A DNA stretch of 8,126 bases from Planctomycetales bacterium (lineage in GTDB: Bacteria; Planctomycetota; Planctomycetia; Isosphaerales; Isosphaeraceae), in NCBI GenBank assembly GCA_027435495.1, contig DAHZZC010000627.1, positions 1 to 8,126 of the forward strand, given 5' to 3'. Shown piece after piece: positions 7,601 through 8,126 of the stretch; position 1 is the stretch's first letter, and every line of letters starts with the position of its first letter. The notes beneath the pieces were generated by a model. It made no database searches. It worked only from the letters and a program-made list of their open reading frames with translations, and was not told where the DNA came from. The translations under genes and the position numbers were made by a program.

Positions 7601-8126
7601 GTCGTACGGGCTCGGCGGTGCCTTCGGTGGCGACCAGGGTGGAGACAACACCCAGACGCGTCCGCCGGGTGCGATCACGCCGTTCTTCCTCAGCATCAGC
7701 CTGATCATCCGGCACACGGCGCAGGTGCACGACCAGGTCGCCGACCTGCTCCGCCAGCTTCGCCGGTTGCAGGACCTTCAGGTTTCGATCGAGGTCCGGT
7801 TCATCACGGTTCAGGATAACTTCTTCGAGCAGATCGGGGTCGGGTTCGACTTCCAGATCAACTCGAACGCGGTGGGCCGGCACAGTACCTTCGCGGTGCC
7901 GTCGTTCACGGGCTTCCCGTTGATCACGCCCGGGACCCCGGGTCTGGGCCTTCTGGGTGGCGGCCTTTCGGGCGGATCGTCGGGCGGATCGTCGGGCGGT
8001 GGCCTATCCGGTGGATCGTCGGGCGGATCGTCGGGCGGTGGCGGACTCTCCGGTGGATCGTCGGGCGGTGGATCGTCGGGCGGTGGATCGTCGGGCGGAG
8101 CATCCGGTGGATCGTCGGGCGGATCG
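4626..8126 (+). CDS. Large secretin-like outer-membrane protein with TPR-like repeats, 3' end missing
   Basis: 1167 codons with no stop, running off the right edge. The TTG start is fixed by AAAGGAGG 5 bases upstream. Residues 1-23 are a signal peptide (GRLRT, then VSLILVLGAWGGATA, with AxA cleavage sites near 19-23). TPR-like repeats: 44-93, 159-208, 230-280, 302-353, 457-502 and about 663-730 (AAEEMAAGKYIEAEANAKRV, EIDPNN). Ala/Pro/Val/Thr-rich linkers occupy about 101-154 and 356-455. Residues 805-884 match an STN/secretin N0 domain (ISLNIDKQPLNEALKFI, IVPDARGL, LSLLLKPLGLTYKIENEVIL). An N1/NolW-like region follows (TYYVGDLLIPPS, ISLIIRHTAQVHDQVADLL). LQVSIEVRFITVQDNFFEQI (1051-1070) is the entry to the secretin fold. 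Residues 1111-1167 are Gly/Ser repeats. The secretin barrel should lie downstream. Secretins are multimeric outer-membrane channels of type II/III secretion or type IV pili; which system is not shown here. I see no cysteine in the translated part. Confidence 0.88.
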   Translation, partial: MGRLRTVSLILVLGAWGGATAGAAPDDAAAAPSTATRQAPPAPAIKYLEAGARLFNDRNFAMASKYLEAANRYRSDLREDEQKTLDAYLGELAKVKQEGLMAPSASSAPAAAPVAAAAAPVTAAAAPVTAAAAPVTAAASAVPVSAAPAPANAAEAKQRGRWLLKEGREKLILGNYDAAQQKSDEARSLDIRWGLFDDTPDKLDQDIARARPRAALPSHDVANANLPHDRRTARARLRDARKMLDYGQFEQAEAVALDVKGWGLSYSMFEDSPEKVAAAARALRRRDKVRRTPAGQQMGQGVYEELVLTSRQLLKAGRIDEAEKKAQQALSMHVYPGLNQDRAEDVLHDIEMARHAPPAPAPTEGLALAQAEAAPAGIPVAGGTEKSTVDPAVIPSSAPAEAAPELSAPADRAPSSPPVMAAAPALDAAPAPAAEAPMPAPAAQPTAAPTAAPAGNRGEQLIAEAKALFASGNFRAAREIAGQAKTANTGVDSQADELIAQIGLAEQGGALALYEEALASIRKGDANRARALLTEVAAAGDSLDQGLRTKVQGLLQKLASSAGQKPGTASTVDAAQDAETIAAQKLNAEVGTKIAEARRYHETDPDKALGIYQKSIQAVQGSGLPPELTRPMVRRLEVATELAKKDKAVYLTKMSDKKQRDELELKRLRILEADGAKKGRVNDLMQKAAEEMAAGKYIEAEANAKRVMEIDPNNEVAPIVAFKARMERRFKSEGDIRDAKENGVVETLLDLDKSSIPADKQLLSRSIKYAESFKDLTRDRLALMKRLEDKEDPKVVSIKAKLKEPISLNIDKQPLNEALKFISDYSGLNIVPDARGLADEGLAPNSPVSLTVNNISMRSALSLLLKPLGLTYKIENEVILITSPQANPTDTYVKTYYVGDLLIPPSRSVSEVMPKGWHNVDGTNSESSARMVSPNSPYAMGVQGPEFGSSGTQVIKSDRRWVDMSPLVQLIATSIAPGTWQVNDPNGTDISQSYGLGGAFGGDQGGDNTQTRPPGAITPFFLSISLIIRHTAQVHDQVADLLRQLRRLQDLQVSIEVRFITVQDNFFEQIGVGFDFQINSNAVGRHSTFAVPSFTGFPLITPGTPGLGLLGGGLSGGSSGGSSGGGLSGGSSGGSSGGGGLSGGSSGGGSSGGGSSGGASGGSSGGS
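4672..4680 (+). repeat. Run of nine G in the signal-peptide coding region
   Basis: After T4671 come nine G (4672-4680), encoding part of Trp-Gly-Gly-Ala at residues 16-19. A one-base slip here would shift the frame before the mature protein. As given, the frame stays open for over 1100 more codons, so the sequenced length is the in-frame state. Confidence 0.8.
4960..5040 (+). repeat. 21-bp tandem repeat encoding APV(T/A)AAA
   Basis: The unit CCCCGGTCACGGCGGCGGCG plus G occurs exactly at 4981-5001 and 5002-5022, and for 18 bases at 5023-5040. A diverged copy with two changes lies at 4960-4980. The period is a multiple of three and encodes the heptad APVTAAA inside the first Ala-rich linker. 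Near identity of the copies at DNA level points to recent expansion by slippage or unequal recombination. Confidence 0.85.
7956..8126 (+). repeat. Gly/Ser-coding repeat array (GGATCGTCGGGCGG core)
   Basis: The 14-base core GGATCGTCGGGCGG occurs eight times with overlaps up to the right edge, in 12- or 15-base steps, all in frame. It encodes SSGG and SSGGG units. Four larger blocks start with LSGG, LSGG, LSGG and ASGG, suggesting higher-order duplication. The array continues past the window or ends near its edge. It begins shortly after the first strand of the predicted secretin fold. Confidence 0.9.

Noticed and set aside
4941..7883. A 980-codon open frame on the minus strand opposite the secretin-like gene
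   Set aside because: Its translation is low-complexity, Arg/Gly/Leu-rich and shows no domain. The + strand frame has a signal peptide, TPR-like repeats, STN domain and a strong ribosome site. GC-rich third positions create such antisense shadows.
7956..8126. The regular repeats at the right edge as a CRISPR array
   Set aside because: There are no spacers: units overlap or abut, keep the reading frame and encode Gly/Ser in a gene that is open from 4626.

Overview
The window is GC-rich and almost entirely coding on the + strand. It carries gene families that are the hallmark of Planctomycetota: a PSCyt1/PSCyt2 (DUF1549)/PSD1 (DUF1553) cytochrome-type protein, a DUF1501 protein, and a very large secretin-like outer-membrane protein with TPR-like and Ala/Pro-rich N-terminal extensions. 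High GC content with C/G-rich third codon positions suggests an Isosphaeraceae-like planctomycete. That assignment is inference from gene families and composition.

Layout: (1) 1-2751, the 3' part of the cytochrome-type gene, cut by the left edge and already open at base 1. (2) 2776-4221, a complete DUF1501 gene starting 24 bases after the previous stop and preceded by a purine-rich ribosome binding site. The two form the usual planctomycete pair and are probably one operon. (3) 4222-4625, a 404-base intergenic stretch with no convincing gene but several short perfect inverted repeats. The first lies just after the DUF1501 stop and may be a terminator; the last sits just upstream of a strong Shine-Dalgarno sequence. 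(4) 4626 to the right edge, a 1167-codon open frame without a stop. It begins with TTG, AAAGGAGG lies 5 bases upstream, and it encodes a signal peptide, several TPR-like repeats separated by Ala/Pro-rich linkers, an STN/N0-type secretin domain, an N1/NolW-like region, the first strands of the secretin fold, and then a Gly/Ser repeat tract at which the window ends.

How the genes may work together: the first two products are both predicted to be exported and are almost always neighbours in planctomycetes. Their joint biochemical role is not established; a periplasmic haem protein acting with an alkaline-phosphatase-fold partner is the usual reading. The secretin-like gene has its own leader and start signals and is probably a separate transcription unit: a pore-forming outer-membrane component of a type II, type IV pilus or related system with a large periplasmic scaffold. 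Nothing here requires the secretin and the cytochrome/DUF1501 pair to share a function.

The most unusual material is in the secretin-like protein: about 800 residues before the first secretin domain, non-canonical TPR-like repeats with a shared acidic tail motif, two nucleotide-level tandem repeat arrays (APVTAAA and LSGGSSGG types), and a run of nine G in the signal-peptide region. I see no CRISPR array, tRNA, rRNA, insertion sequence or defence system.
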